A stretch of DNA of 24,538 bases from DASSBG01 sp035699085 (lineage in GTDB: Bacteria > Pseudomonadota > Gammaproteobacteria > Xanthomonadales > Rhodanobacteraceae), in the NCBI GenBank assembly GCA_035699085.1, contig DASSBG010000026.1, positions 1-24,538 on the forward strand. Direction: 5' to 3'. Position numbers and translations under genes: made by a program. Shown one piece after another: positions 17,734 through 24,538 of this stretch. The stretch's first letter is position 1, and the number at the start of each line of letters is the position of its first letter. Below the pieces are notes generated by a model. It was given only the letters and a program-made list of their open reading frames with translations, had not been told where the DNA came from and ran no database searches.

Positions 17734-17762
17734 TTGACACCACGTTGTCAACGGAATAGCTT
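17734..17762 (+). promoter_or_regulatory. Possible metJ promoter with overlapping inverted repeat
   Basis: A consensus -35, TTGACA (17734-17739), is followed after 17 bp by a weak -10, TAGCTT (17757-17762). The -35 is also the left half of an inverted repeat TTGACA-ccacgt-TGTCAA (17734-17751), so a dimeric repressor could sit on it. This repeat does not match the met box. Confidence 0.4.
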
Positions 17763-17800
17763 TTGCCGCAAAAGATGTGCGACATGGAACCAACGCGGCA

Positions 17801-18460
17801 GTGAAATACATCGAGCCCTACGTCGAGCATGGCCACAAGGCCGAAGCGTCACGCAAGATCACGGTATCGATTCCTCTGCATGTTTTGAAGCTGCTGTCGG
17901 ATGAACGCACACGGAGACAAGTTGCAAATTTGCGGCACGCGAGCAACAGCGATTTGCTGTGCGAAGCGTTCCTTCATGCTTTTACTGGGCAACCACTGCC
18001 AACTGACGAGGAGCTGAGACGAACCATGGCTACGACAAAGAAAGCTGCAAAGAAACCGGCCGCCAAGAAGGCGGCCAAGAAGACCACCGTGAAGAAGACC
18101 ACCGCCAAACGCGCCGCCAAGAAGCCGGCACGCGCCAAGGCCACCACCGCGCGCAAGACCGCCACCAGAAAGACGGCGGCCAAGAAGACAGCGCGCAAGG
18201 CTGCACCGAAGAAGGCCGCCAAGAAGACGGCGAAGAAGGCACCACGCAAGGCTGCCGCCAAGAAGACCGCACGCAAGGCTGCGCCGAAGAAGGCTGCCGC
18301 CAAGAAGTCGGTGAAGAAGGCGACCAGGAAGGCACCAGCGAAGAAGGCGGCCCGCAAGGCCCCGGCTCGCAAAACGGCGCGCAAGGCGGCTGCCAAGCCG
18401 GCTGCCGCCAAGGTGTCCCGCAGCAGCAAGACGAGCAGGACCACGAAGCGCAGGAAGTAG
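17801..18460 (+). CDS. metJ: MetJ repressor domain fused to a histone H1-like Lys/Ala-rich tail
   Basis: Predicted 219-aa protein. Residues 1-74 match E. coli MetJ over its ribbon-helix-helix core: KITVSIP beta strand (18-25), DERTRRQVANLRHA (34-47), NSDLLCEAFLHAFTGQPLP (49-67). The DNA-contact residues equivalent to E. coli K23 and T25 are K19 and T21; residues near the S-adenosylmethionine site (E39, R42, E59, F65 in E. coli) are E35, R38, E55 and F61. MetJ normally continues for about 28 more residues, including a third helix. Here the frame passes without a stop into 144 residues containing 46 Lys and 15 Arg and no Asp or Glu, built of AAKK-type repeats like histone H1-like bacterial proteins. 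I prefer the GTG at 17801 (MKYIEPYVEHG); a GTG at 17777 would add eight residues. The MetJ part has more AT-rich codons than its neighbours. Confidence 0.85.
   Translation: MKYIEPYVEHGHKAEASRKITVSIPLHVLKLLSDERTRRQVANLRHASNSDLLCEAFLHAFTGQPLPTDEELRRTMATTKKAAKKPAAKKAAKKTTVKKTTAKRAAKKPARAKATTARKTATRKTAAKKTARKAAPKKAAKKTAKKAPRKAAAKKTARKAAPKKAAAKKSVKKATRKAPAKKAARKAPARKTARKAAAKPAAAKVSRSSKTSRTTKRRK
18176..18298 (+). repeat. Duplicated 15-codon block in the H1-like tail
   Basis: AAKKTARKAAPKKAA is encoded twice, starting at 18176 and 18254, a shift of 26 codons. The rest of the tail is looser KKAA/RKAP repeats. Such tails commonly change length by slippage or recombination. Confidence 0.7.
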
Positions 18461-18516
18461 GCTCGCCATCGTTGCCCTGCGGTTGCCCAGCGCAGGGTGA
18501 AGGATGCGGCATCGAT

Positions 18517-18546
18517 TGCCCCGGCTTCGGCCGGGGCATTTCTTTT
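18517..18546 (+). terminator. Intrinsic terminator of the metJ-H1 gene
   Basis: A 9-bp stem (TGCCCCGGC/GCCGGGGCA) closed by a TTCG tetraloop is followed by TTTCTTTT. It lies 56 bp after the stop codon and is the clearest terminator in the window. Confidence 0.9.
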
Positions 18547-18869
<323 letters not shown>

Positions 18870-19871
18870 ATGAACAGCTACAGCAAGTCCCGTTGCAATC
18901 GCCGCGAGCAACGCGGCGCAGCCGCGCCGATGGTTGCGATCGTCGTGGTGATCCTTGTTCTCATGGCGATTGGTGCCTGGTTCCTGATCCTGCGCCCAAG
19001 CTCGAGAATGGCCGTTGCGCCGCGACCGGTGACGACCACGGCGAACAGCGCGGCGTCCACCCGGCCGCCGCCGGCCGACGTCGCCAGCATGAGCGCCCAG
19101 CAGCTGCTGGACGAGGCCCGCAATGCCGTGCGCGCGCAGCGCTGGGTCTCGCCGGCCGGCAACAATGCCTTCGAGTTCTACCTGCAGGTCCTGCAGAAGG
19201 ATCCGGGCAACCAGGTGGCGCGCAACGCCCTGCGCGAATCGTTCACCACCGGCGCCAATGCCGCCGAGCAATCGATCAACGCCGGCAACTTTGATGAGGC
19301 CGAGCGCGAGATTGGCCTGCTGGCGCAAGCCGATTCCGGCAACTACACCTTGACGATCCTGCGCTCCAAGCTCGACGCCCAGCGCAAGCTGGACGCGCGG
19401 GCGGAGGAGCAGCAGAAGCAGCAGGAGGCCGCGGAGGCACGCAAGGCGGCCGCGGCTGCGCTGGCGGCGGCCGCGCCGCAGCCCGAGGAGAAGGAAAAGC
19501 CGGCGCCGACACCGGTGCAATCGGCGGAGCAGGTCGCCAAGGCGCCACCGCCCGCAGCCCCGGAGCCGGCACCCGAGCCCAAGGTGGTCAAGCCGGTTGG
19601 CCCGACGCGCGGCGCACTGCTGGTGAAATCAGCTCAGGCTGTACCGCCGCGCATGGCGGTGCGCCGTCATCGCAGCGGCTGGGTCGACGTGGTGTTCACC
19701 GTGGACGCGCAGGGCAACGTGGTGGACGCGCACGTATCCGACTCGCAGCCAAGCCACGTGTTTGACCGCGCGGCAATCGCCGCGGTGGAGAGATACAAGT
19801 TCAAGCCGGCGTTGAAGGACGGCGTGCCGATCGCGACCAAGGCCAAACAGCGCATCAACTTCAACCTCTGA
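18870..19871 (+). CDS. TonB-family energy-transducer-like protein
   Basis: Membrane-anchored periplasmic protein of 333 aa. A basic cytoplasmic N-terminus (1-19) is followed by one TM helix (about 20-41), a helical TPR-like region (about 73-165), a charged coiled-coil stretch rich in Gln/Glu/Ala/Lys (about 166-200), a Pro/Glu/Lys-rich spacer (about 203-243), and a TonB C-terminal domain (about 250-333) with GWVDVVFTVDAQGNVVDAHV and ERYKFKPALKDGVP. Family members couple the proton-motive force through ExbBD to outer-membrane transport; some do other envelope jobs. No exbB or exbD is nearby. The helical region between TM and spacer is more than classical TonB has. The start at 18870 has GGTGGAAC upstream and puts the TM near the N-terminus. 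Confidence 0.85.
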   Translation: MNSYSKSRCNRREQRGAAAPMVAIVVVILVLMAIGAWFLILRPSSRMAVAPRPVTTTANSAASTRPPPADVASMSAQQLLDEARNAVRAQRWVSPAGNNAFEFYLQVLQKDPGNQVARNALRESFTTGANAAEQSINAGNFDEAEREIGLLAQADSGNYTLTILRSKLDAQRKLDARAEEQQKQQEAAEARKAAAAALAAAAPQPEEKEKPAPTPVQSAEQVAKAPPPAAPEPAPEPKVVKPVGPTRGALLVKSAQAVPPRMAVRRHRSGWVDVVFTVDAQGNVVDAHVSDSQPSHVFDRAAIAAVERYKFKPALKDGVPIATKAKQRINFNL

Positions 19872-19880
19872 TCGAACTGC

Positions 19881-19912
19881 CGACGGGTGCCGCTTGCACG
19901 CGGCGCCCGTCG
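19881..19912 (+). terminator. GC-rich hairpin after the TonB-family gene
   Basis: A 13-bp stem with one T-G wobble and a TTGCAC loop begins 9 bp after the stop. There is no T tract, so it could be a weak terminator or only an RNA 3'-end stabiliser. Confidence 0.5.
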
Positions 19913-20037
19913 CTGGCGCTGTCGGGGTGCCACCGGCCGGCGATCGCTGCGTCCTTTCCGGTTGCCTGCATGCAGCGCCCCCGCCGCCGGTGCCTGGCAG
20001 CGCGGTCGTGGCGGGCAACCCGTTTCGCCAGACTGAA

Positions 20038-20046
20038 TGCTATGCT
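20038..20046 (+). promoter_or_regulatory. Possible extended -10 promoter of lemA
   Basis: TGCTATGCT is an extended -10 (TATGCT at 20041-20046). No convincing -35 is present. It lies 46 bp before the lemA start. Confidence 0.35.
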
Positions 20047-20092
20047 GGCGATGCCCGCAGCTGGCGGGTTTGCCGCATCAGGGGAGTCGCCC

Positions 20093-20683
20093 ATGATTGG
20101 TTGGATCATTCTGCTGGTCGTCCTGGCGGCCATCGTGCTGTACTTCATCAGCGCCTACAACGGCTTGATCACGGCGCGCAACGGCTACAAGAACGCCTTC
20201 GCGCAAATCGACGTGCAGTTGACGCGGCGCCACGACCTGATCCCGAACCTGGTCGAGACCGCCAAGGGCTACCTCACCCACGAGCGTGAGACGCTGGAGG
20301 CTGTGACCCAGGCGCGCGCTGCCGCGGTCAGCGGCTTGCAGGCCGCCAAGGCGGACCCCGACAACCCGCAGGCGATGCAGCAGCTCGCCGGCAGCGAAAA
20401 CCAGCTCACCGCGACGCTCGGCCGGCTGTTCGCCGTCAGCGAGTCCTACCCGGACCTCAAGGCCAGCCAGAACATGATGCAGCTCTCCGAAGAGCTCACC
20501 TCGACCGAGAACAAGGTCGCGTTCGCGCGGCAGGCCTACAACGACTCGGTGCTGACCTACAACAACCGGCGCGAAGTCTTCCCGACCTCGATCGTCTCCA
20601 ACATGTTCCACTTCGCCGCCGCCCAGCCCCTGGAGATTGACGATCCGGCCAAGCGCGAGGCACCGAAGGTTTCCTTCAGCTGA
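20093..20683 (+). CDS. lemA: LemA family protein
   Basis: 196 aa. A single N-terminal TM (about 2-20) is followed by a long helical domain with the LemA signature QIDVQLTRRHDLIPNLVETA (38-57) and YNDSVLTYNNRREVFPTSIV near the C-terminus. The molecular function of LemA proteins is unclear; the family very often sits next to membrane M48 metallopeptidase genes, as here (22 nt gap). GGGGAG at 20081-20086 is a strong ribosome site 6 nt before the ATG. An open frame starts further up at 19970 but lacks such a site and the TM would no longer be N-terminal. Confidence 0.95.
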   Translation: MIGWIILLVVLAAIVLYFISAYNGLITARNGYKNAFAQIDVQLTRRHDLIPNLVETAKGYLTHERETLEAVTQARAAAVSGLQAAKADPDNPQAMQQLAGSENQLTATLGRLFAVSESYPDLKASQNMMQLSEELTSTENKVAFARQAYNDSVLTYNNRREVFPTSIVSNMFHFAAAQPLEIDDPAKREAPKVSFS

Positions 20684-20705
20684 TCGCAGGCGGCGGGGCA
20701 GGGCG

Positions 20706-22751
20706 ATGAACTTTTTTGCGCGGGAGGAGCATGCCCGGCGCAGCAGCCGCCGGCTGGTGGTGCTGTTCGTGCTGGCGGTCATCGCGGTGGTGGTGGCGGT
20801 CGACCTGGTGGTGTTCTTCGTCGGTTGGGGCCAGCAGGTCCGTGCCGCCGGGCCGGGCGAGCCCGTGGTCAACAGCGTCAACTGGGTGCTGCTGGCCGAG
20901 GTGAGCGCCATCGTGCTGGCGGTGATTGGCGTGGGCTCCCTGTATCGCAGCCTGTCGCTGCGCAGCGGTGGCGGCCCGGGTGTCGCGCGCGCCATGGGCG
21001 CAACGCCGGTGCCGCCCGATACCGACAACTTCGCATGGAAGCGACTGCGCAACGTGGTCGAGGAGATTGCCATCGCCTCGGGCGTGCCGGTGCCGGAGAT
21101 CTTCGTGATGGAGCACGAGGCCGGCATCAATGCCTTCGCCGCCGGCTACAGCCCGGCCGACGCCGCCGTCTGCGTGACCCAGGGTTGCCTGGACAAACTC
21201 ACCCGCGACGAAATGCAGGGCGTGATCGCGCACGAATTCAGCCACGTGCTCAACGGCGACATGCGGCTCAACATCCGCCTGATCGGCCTGCTGTTCGGCA
21301 TCCTGATCATCGGCATGCTCGGCCGCATCCTGGTTTACAGCGGCGGCCGCGTCAGCACTGGCCGCAGCCGCAGCGACAGCGGCGGCAGCGGCGGCAGCGG
21401 CACCATCTACATCGCCGCGATCGGCCTCGCGCTGCTCATCATCGGCTACGTCGGCTACTTCTTCGGCCGGCTGATCCAGGCGGCGGTGGCGCGCACCCGC
21501 GAAAGCCTGGCCGACGCCTCGGCGGTGCAGTTCACGCGCCAGTCCAGCGGCATCGCCGGCGCGCTGAAGAAGATCGCGGCGCTGGCCGAAGGCTCGGACC
21601 TGGAAGCGCAGAAAAAGCAGGAAGTGGCGCACATGCTGTTCGGCGAGGGCGGCCGCGCGATGTCGTGGTTCGCCACCCACCCGCCGCTGATGGAACGCAT
21701 CAAGTCGCTCGACCCGGCGTTCAATCCCGACGAACTGGTGCAGATCATCGAAGCCTGGCAGCAGCCGCGCCAGGTCACGCCACGGCAGGCGGAGGAGCGC
21801 AACGACACGTCGCTGTCGGGCCTGGCGCCACTGATCATCGCCGCCACGGTGGCGGCTGGTGGCGGTGGTGCGCGTGCTGCGGCCCGCGGGCCGTTGCCGG
21901 CTGCCGGCGCCACGGCGCATGTAGACGCCGGAATGCTGGCCGGGCAGGTGGCGCAGCCGGCCGCGGACGATTATCGCGCGGCCTCGGCGCTGAGCGACGG
22001 CGTGCCGGAATCGCTGCGTGCGGTGGCCCGCGATGCGCAGCAGGCACCGGCACTGGTGTTGGCGCTGGCGATGGCGCGTGACGACGGCGACACCCGCCGC
22101 CGCCAGCTCGCACTGGTGCGCAGCGGCGCCGGCGAGGCGCAGGCCGATGCCGTGCAGGCGCTGGCCGGCCAGCTGGCAAACCTGCATCCGCTCCTGCGCC
22201 TGCCGCTCGCCTCGCTGGCGTTCCCCAACCTGCGGCGCCTGCCGCGGCCGCGGCTGCACGAGTTCGTCGCCCGGCTGCAGGCGCTGATCAATGCGGACGG
22301 CCACGTCGACCTTGCCGAGTACTGCCTGGCCAAGCTGGTGCAGGTGCAGGTCATCGACGCGCTGGACCCTGCCGCCGCCTTTGCCGCCGGCAGCGCGCGG
22401 CTGCGCGACCGCGTCGAGGAGGCGCGCGACCTGTTCGCGCTGGTGGCGGCCTACGGCAACGAGGACGGTGACCGCGCCCGGCAGGCGTTCCAGAGCGCCG
22501 CAGAGGAAGCATTCCCCGGCCGCAACCTCATGTACGCGCAACCGGTGGACTGGCAGCGCGCGCTGGACGCCGCGCTGGGAAAGCTCGACCGCCTGCGCCC
22601 GGCCGGCAAGGAGCTGGTGATCCGCGGCCTCGGCAAGGCCATCGCCGATGACGGCGTGGTCAACGTTGCCGAGGCCGAGCTGCTGCGGGTGATCTGTGCG
22701 GCGCTGCACTGCCCGCTGCCGCCGATCCTGCAATCGGCACCTGCAGGCTGA
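20706..22751 (+). CDS. Membrane M48 family zinc metallopeptidase (HtpX-like) with C-terminal extension
   Basis: 681 aa. Two N-terminal TMs (about 16-40 and 58-80) precede the protease domain, with the zinc motif HEFSH (176-180) and the third ligand E266 in RTRESLADASA. Further TMs lie at about 190-211 and 233-253, separated by a Ser/Gly-rich loop. THPPLMERIKSLDP (325-337) is the usual M48 end. About 340 residues follow that HtpX lacks. In them, INADGHVDLAE (528-538) and IADDGVVNVAE (646-656) look like TerB-type acidic motifs. The role is probably membrane-protein quality control together with LemA; the extension may bind metal or a partner, which is inference. The start at 20706 follows a purine-rich stretch. 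Confidence 0.92.
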   Translation: MNFFAREEHARRSSRRLVVLFVLAVIAVVVAVDLVVFFVGWGQQVRAAGPGEPVVNSVNWVLLAEVSAIVLAVIGVGSLYRSLSLRSGGGPGVARAMGATPVPPDTDNFAWKRLRNVVEEIAIASGVPVPEIFVMEHEAGINAFAAGYSPADAAVCVTQGCLDKLTRDEMQGVIAHEFSHVLNGDMRLNIRLIGLLFGILIIGMLGRILVYSGGRVSTGRSRSDSGGSGGSGTIYIAAIGLALLIIGYVGYFFGRLIQAAVARTRESLADASAVQFTRQSSGIAGALKKIAALAEGSDLEAQKKQEVAHMLFGEGGRAMSWFATHPPLMERIKSLDPAFNPDELVQIIEAWQQPRQVTPRQAEERNDTSLSGLAPLIIAATVAAGGGGARAAARGPLPAAGATAHVDAGMLAGQVAQPAADDYRAASALSDGVPESLRAVARDAQQAPALVLALAMARDDGDTRRRQLALVRSGAGEAQADAVQALAGQLANLHPLLRLPLASLAFPNLRRLPRPRLHEFVARLQALINADGHVDLAEYCLAKLVQVQVIDALDPAAAFAAGSARLRDRVEEARDLFALVAAYGNEDGDRARQAFQSAAEEAFPGRNLMYAQPVDWQRALDAALGKLDRLRPAGKELVIRGLGKAIADDGVVNVAEAELLRVICAALHCPLPPILQSAPAG

Positions 22752-22785
22752 TGCGCCTGCCGCGCCGCGCCGTGGCTGCGCTGCG

Positions 22786-24201
22786 ATGAACGACGAGCCC
22801 CGCGCGACGGCTGACGGCGACGGCGACGACCTGCGTGGCGTGCGCCAGGGCGAAGGCCTGCGCACGCTGCTTGCGGCGCTGGCCTTCTTCTTCATCCTCA
22901 CCTCGTACTACATCATCCGGCCGGTGCGCGACCAGTTGAGCGGGGCGGTCGGCTCGTCCTCGCTGCCGCTGTTCTACGCCGGCACCTTCGTTGCGATGTT
23001 GGCATTGACGCCGGTATTCGGTGCGCTGGTCTCGCGCTTTTCGCGGCGCTGGCTGATCGCGGTCTGCTACAGCTTCTTCATCCTCTGCCTGCTGGCATTC
23101 GTTCCGGCCTTCCTGGCACAGGCACAGATAGGCGCGCGCACCCTCGGCATTGTCTTCTTCACCTGGACCAGCGTATTCAACCTGTTCGTGGTGGCGCTGT
23201 TCTGGAGCCTGATGGCGGATCTGTTCAGCGACGCACAGGCACGCCGCATATTCCCGTTGATCGGCGTCGGCGGCACACTGGGCGCATTGGCCGGCCCGGC
23301 ACTCACCACCACCCTGGTGGGCGTGCTGGGCGTGGCGCCGCTGCTGGTGGTCTCGGCGATCACCCTGACGGCCGCCACCGTGATCGCGCTGTGGCTGTCC
23401 TGGCGCAGCGGTGCCGGCCGCGAACCGGCGCCCGCCATCGGCGGCAGCATCCTCGCGGGCGTGCGTCAGGTCTTCACCCAGCCCTTCGTGCGCATGATGG
23501 CGCTACTGATGCTGCTGTCCGACGGCGTCGGTACGGTGGCCTACGCGCTGCTGGCCGACTACAGCAAGGGCCACTTTGCCAGCGCCGTAGCGCGCACAGC
23601 CTTCTATGGCCGCATCGACTGGGCCACCAACATCCTGGTGATCCTGCTGCAGATCGGCTTCACCCGCTGGATGCTGACACGCCACGGCCCGGGCTGGTGC
23701 CTGGCGCTGGCCGAAGCGGCCAACGTGGCGCTGTTCCTGCTGCTGGCCGCTTTTGCGCTGCACGCCGTGCCACTGCCGTGGCTGGACTGGAGCAGCGGAT
23801 CGCTGGTGGCGGTCGCGGTGCCGGTGATCGCGCTGGTGACGATTGGCTCGCGTGGCCTGGCCTACGGCATCATCGTGCCGGCCAGCAATACGCTCTACAC
23901 ACGTGCCACGCGCGAAACGCGCTACAAGGGCAAGAACTTCGTCGACACCGCGGTCTGGCGTTTCGGCGACGTCGTCGTCACCAGCTCGCTCACCGGCCTG
24001 CGCGCCATCGGCGCCAGCATCTCCGTCCTGTCGCTGATCAGCGCCTGCGCCGCCGGCCTCGCCGGCGTCGTCGGCTGGCGGGCAGCGCACGCCGTAGGTG
24101 CCGGGGGCCGAAACAGGAGTGGCAGCGGGACTCGGGACTCGGAACCCGGGACGCGGGACCGGGGATCCGGGGACCGGGGACCCGGGACCCGGGACCCGTG
24201 A
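22786..24201 (+). CDS. Multi-spanning transporter, Npt-like (COG3202-type)/MFS
   Basis: 471-aa inner-membrane protein with about 11-12 hydrophobic helices from residue 28 onward. The region SYYIIRPVRDQLSG after the first helix, with LFYAGTFVAMLALTPVFGALVSRFSRR, resembles nucleotide-exchange-type (Npt/Tlc) and MFS carriers of proteobacteria; the substrate cannot be told from sequence. The start at 22786 (MNDEPRATADG) gives a short acidic cytoplasmic N-terminus; it begins 34 nt after the metallopeptidase stop. The last 24 residues or so (from about 448) are Gly/Thr/Arg/Asp/Pro-rich and are encoded by heptamer repeats, so the protein has probably been extended past its original end. Confidence 0.85.
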   Translation: MNDEPRATADGDGDDLRGVRQGEGLRTLLAALAFFFILTSYYIIRPVRDQLSGAVGSSSLPLFYAGTFVAMLALTPVFGALVSRFSRRWLIAVCYSFFILCLLAFVPAFLAQAQIGARTLGIVFFTWTSVFNLFVVALFWSLMADLFSDAQARRIFPLIGVGGTLGALAGPALTTTLVGVLGVAPLLVVSAITLTAATVIALWLSWRSGAGREPAPAIGGSILAGVRQVFTQPFVRMMALLMLLSDGVGTVAYALLADYSKGHFASAVARTAFYGRIDWATNILVILLQIGFTRWMLTRHGPGWCLALAEAANVALFLLLAAFALHAVPLPWLDWSSGSLVAVAVPVIALVTIGSRGLAYGIIVPASNTLYTRATRETRYKGKNFVDTAVWRFGDVVVTSSLTGLRAIGASISVLSLISACAAGLAGVVGWRAAHAVGAGGRNRSGSGTRDSEPGTRDRGSGDRGPGTRDP

Positions 24202-24404
24202 AACGCGCGGATCGAGATCGAGCCGTTCGGCGTGATCCAGCGCCGCGCCGCGCGAGGTATGCCGGTAAGGAAGGAAGGTGTGGCCGCCGGGCTTACCACT
24301 CCAAGTGCCCACAGCGAACGCTGACGCGGCCGTGACACCTGGCAAGGCTGTGCCGCCTGCGTCGCGCGTTGCCGGTCCCGGGTCCCGGGTCCCGGGTCCC
24401 GGGT
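24127..24404. repeat. Bracketed heptamer element 6, left arm inside a CDS
   Basis: The left arm 24127-24197 has about ten 7-bp units (GGGACTC, GGGACGC, GGGGACC, GGGACCC). The right arm 24377-24404 has four CCCGGGT units, the reverse complement of the left. The core is about 179 bp. Unlike elements 1-5 it lies between convergent genes and the left arm is translated as the C-terminus of the transporter. Confidence 0.82.
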
Positions 24405-24422
24405 CGGTCCCGGATCTACCGG

Positions 24423-24463
24423 GCCCCTGCTCCTCACCCAGCGCCCCTGCTACCTCACCCAGC
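24423..24463. repeat. Short tandem duplication next to a stop codon
   Basis: GCCCCTGCTCCTCACCCAGC (24423-24442) is followed directly by a second copy with one inserted A (24443-24463). The second copy contains the stop codon of the minus-strand frame at 24455. Confidence 0.7.
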
Positions 24464-24538
24464 AATATAGCGCTGCAAGTGCTCGATCTGCTGGGTTTGT
24501 TCGTCGATCACGGCCTTGACGAGGTCGCCGATGGAGAC
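24455..24538 (-). CDS. 3' end of an unidentified minus-strand gene, partial
   Basis: Read on the minus strand from the window edge, 27 codons are open and end in TGA (complement at 24455-24457). They encode VSIGDLVKAVIDEQTQQIEH and then LQRYIAG, an ordinary helical composition with good GC-rich codons. I do not recognise the family. Another minus frame is also open over this stretch, but its translation (Arg-rich) is less protein-like. The gene would run toward the transporter gene, with element 6 between them. Confidence 0.45.
   Translation of the reverse strand, partial: VSIGDLVKAVIDEQTQQIEHLQRYIAG

Noticed and set aside
18176..18298. Repeats in the Lys/Ala-rich region as a possible CRISPR or minisatellite
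   Set aside because: The repeats are in frame, encode a basic tail and have no spacer structure.
23503..24465. Long minus-strand open frame of 320 codons opposite the transporter gene
   Set aside because: Most of it is the antisense of a well-supported transporter and of heptamer repeats. Only a short stretch around 24210-24310 looks protein-like, and no start or family supports it.

Overview
The window is high-GC DNA with tight gene packing. It is most likely a Xanthomonadales chromosome (Lysobacter, Luteimonas or Rhodanobacter relatives). The grounds are the dense G/C-rich heptamer repeats between genes, the FtsX-type permease arrays, and the general look of the LemA/M48, TonB and GcvTH proteins. 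This is inference; no 16S or marker gene is present, so genus is not claimed.

Layout. (1) 1-10978: a tandem array of MacB/FtsX-type ABC permease genes, all on the + strand. It starts with the last few codons of one permease and continues with four complete A-B pairs (A about 433-439 aa, B about 401-408 aa). Three junctions inside pairs are 11-13 nt; the fourth is 119 nt. The junctions between pairs carry a bracketed repeat: G-rich heptamers just after the stop codon and reverse-complement C-rich heptamers just before the next gene. No ATPase or membrane-fusion partner is in view; both are probably upstream. (2) 11216-14210: a sigma-54-activating response regulator and a two-TM PAS histidine kinase, probably the regulator pair of the array. 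(3) 14289-17315: glycine cleavage genes gcvT, gcvH and gcvPA, the last being a split P-protein subunit without gcvPB beside it. (4) 17605-18546: a four-box MetJ operator, then a gene whose first ~75 codons encode the MetJ ribbon-helix-helix core, fused in frame to a 144-residue Lys/Ala/Arg-rich histone H1-like tail, then a strong intrinsic terminator. (5) 18870-22751: a TonB-family protein, LemA, and a membrane M48 metallopeptidase with a long C-terminal extension carrying two TerB-like acidic motifs. (6) 22786-24201: an Npt-like/MFS multi-spanning transporter whose C-terminus is translated from heptamer repeats. The end of an unidentified minus-strand gene closes the window.

The most notable items are the MetJ-histone H1-like fusion with its own upstream met boxes, and the bracketed heptamer elements. 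The fusion links a SAM-responsive repressor domain to a nonspecific DNA-binding tail. The heptamer elements recur in at least six gene junctions and in one case have been captured as coding sequence.
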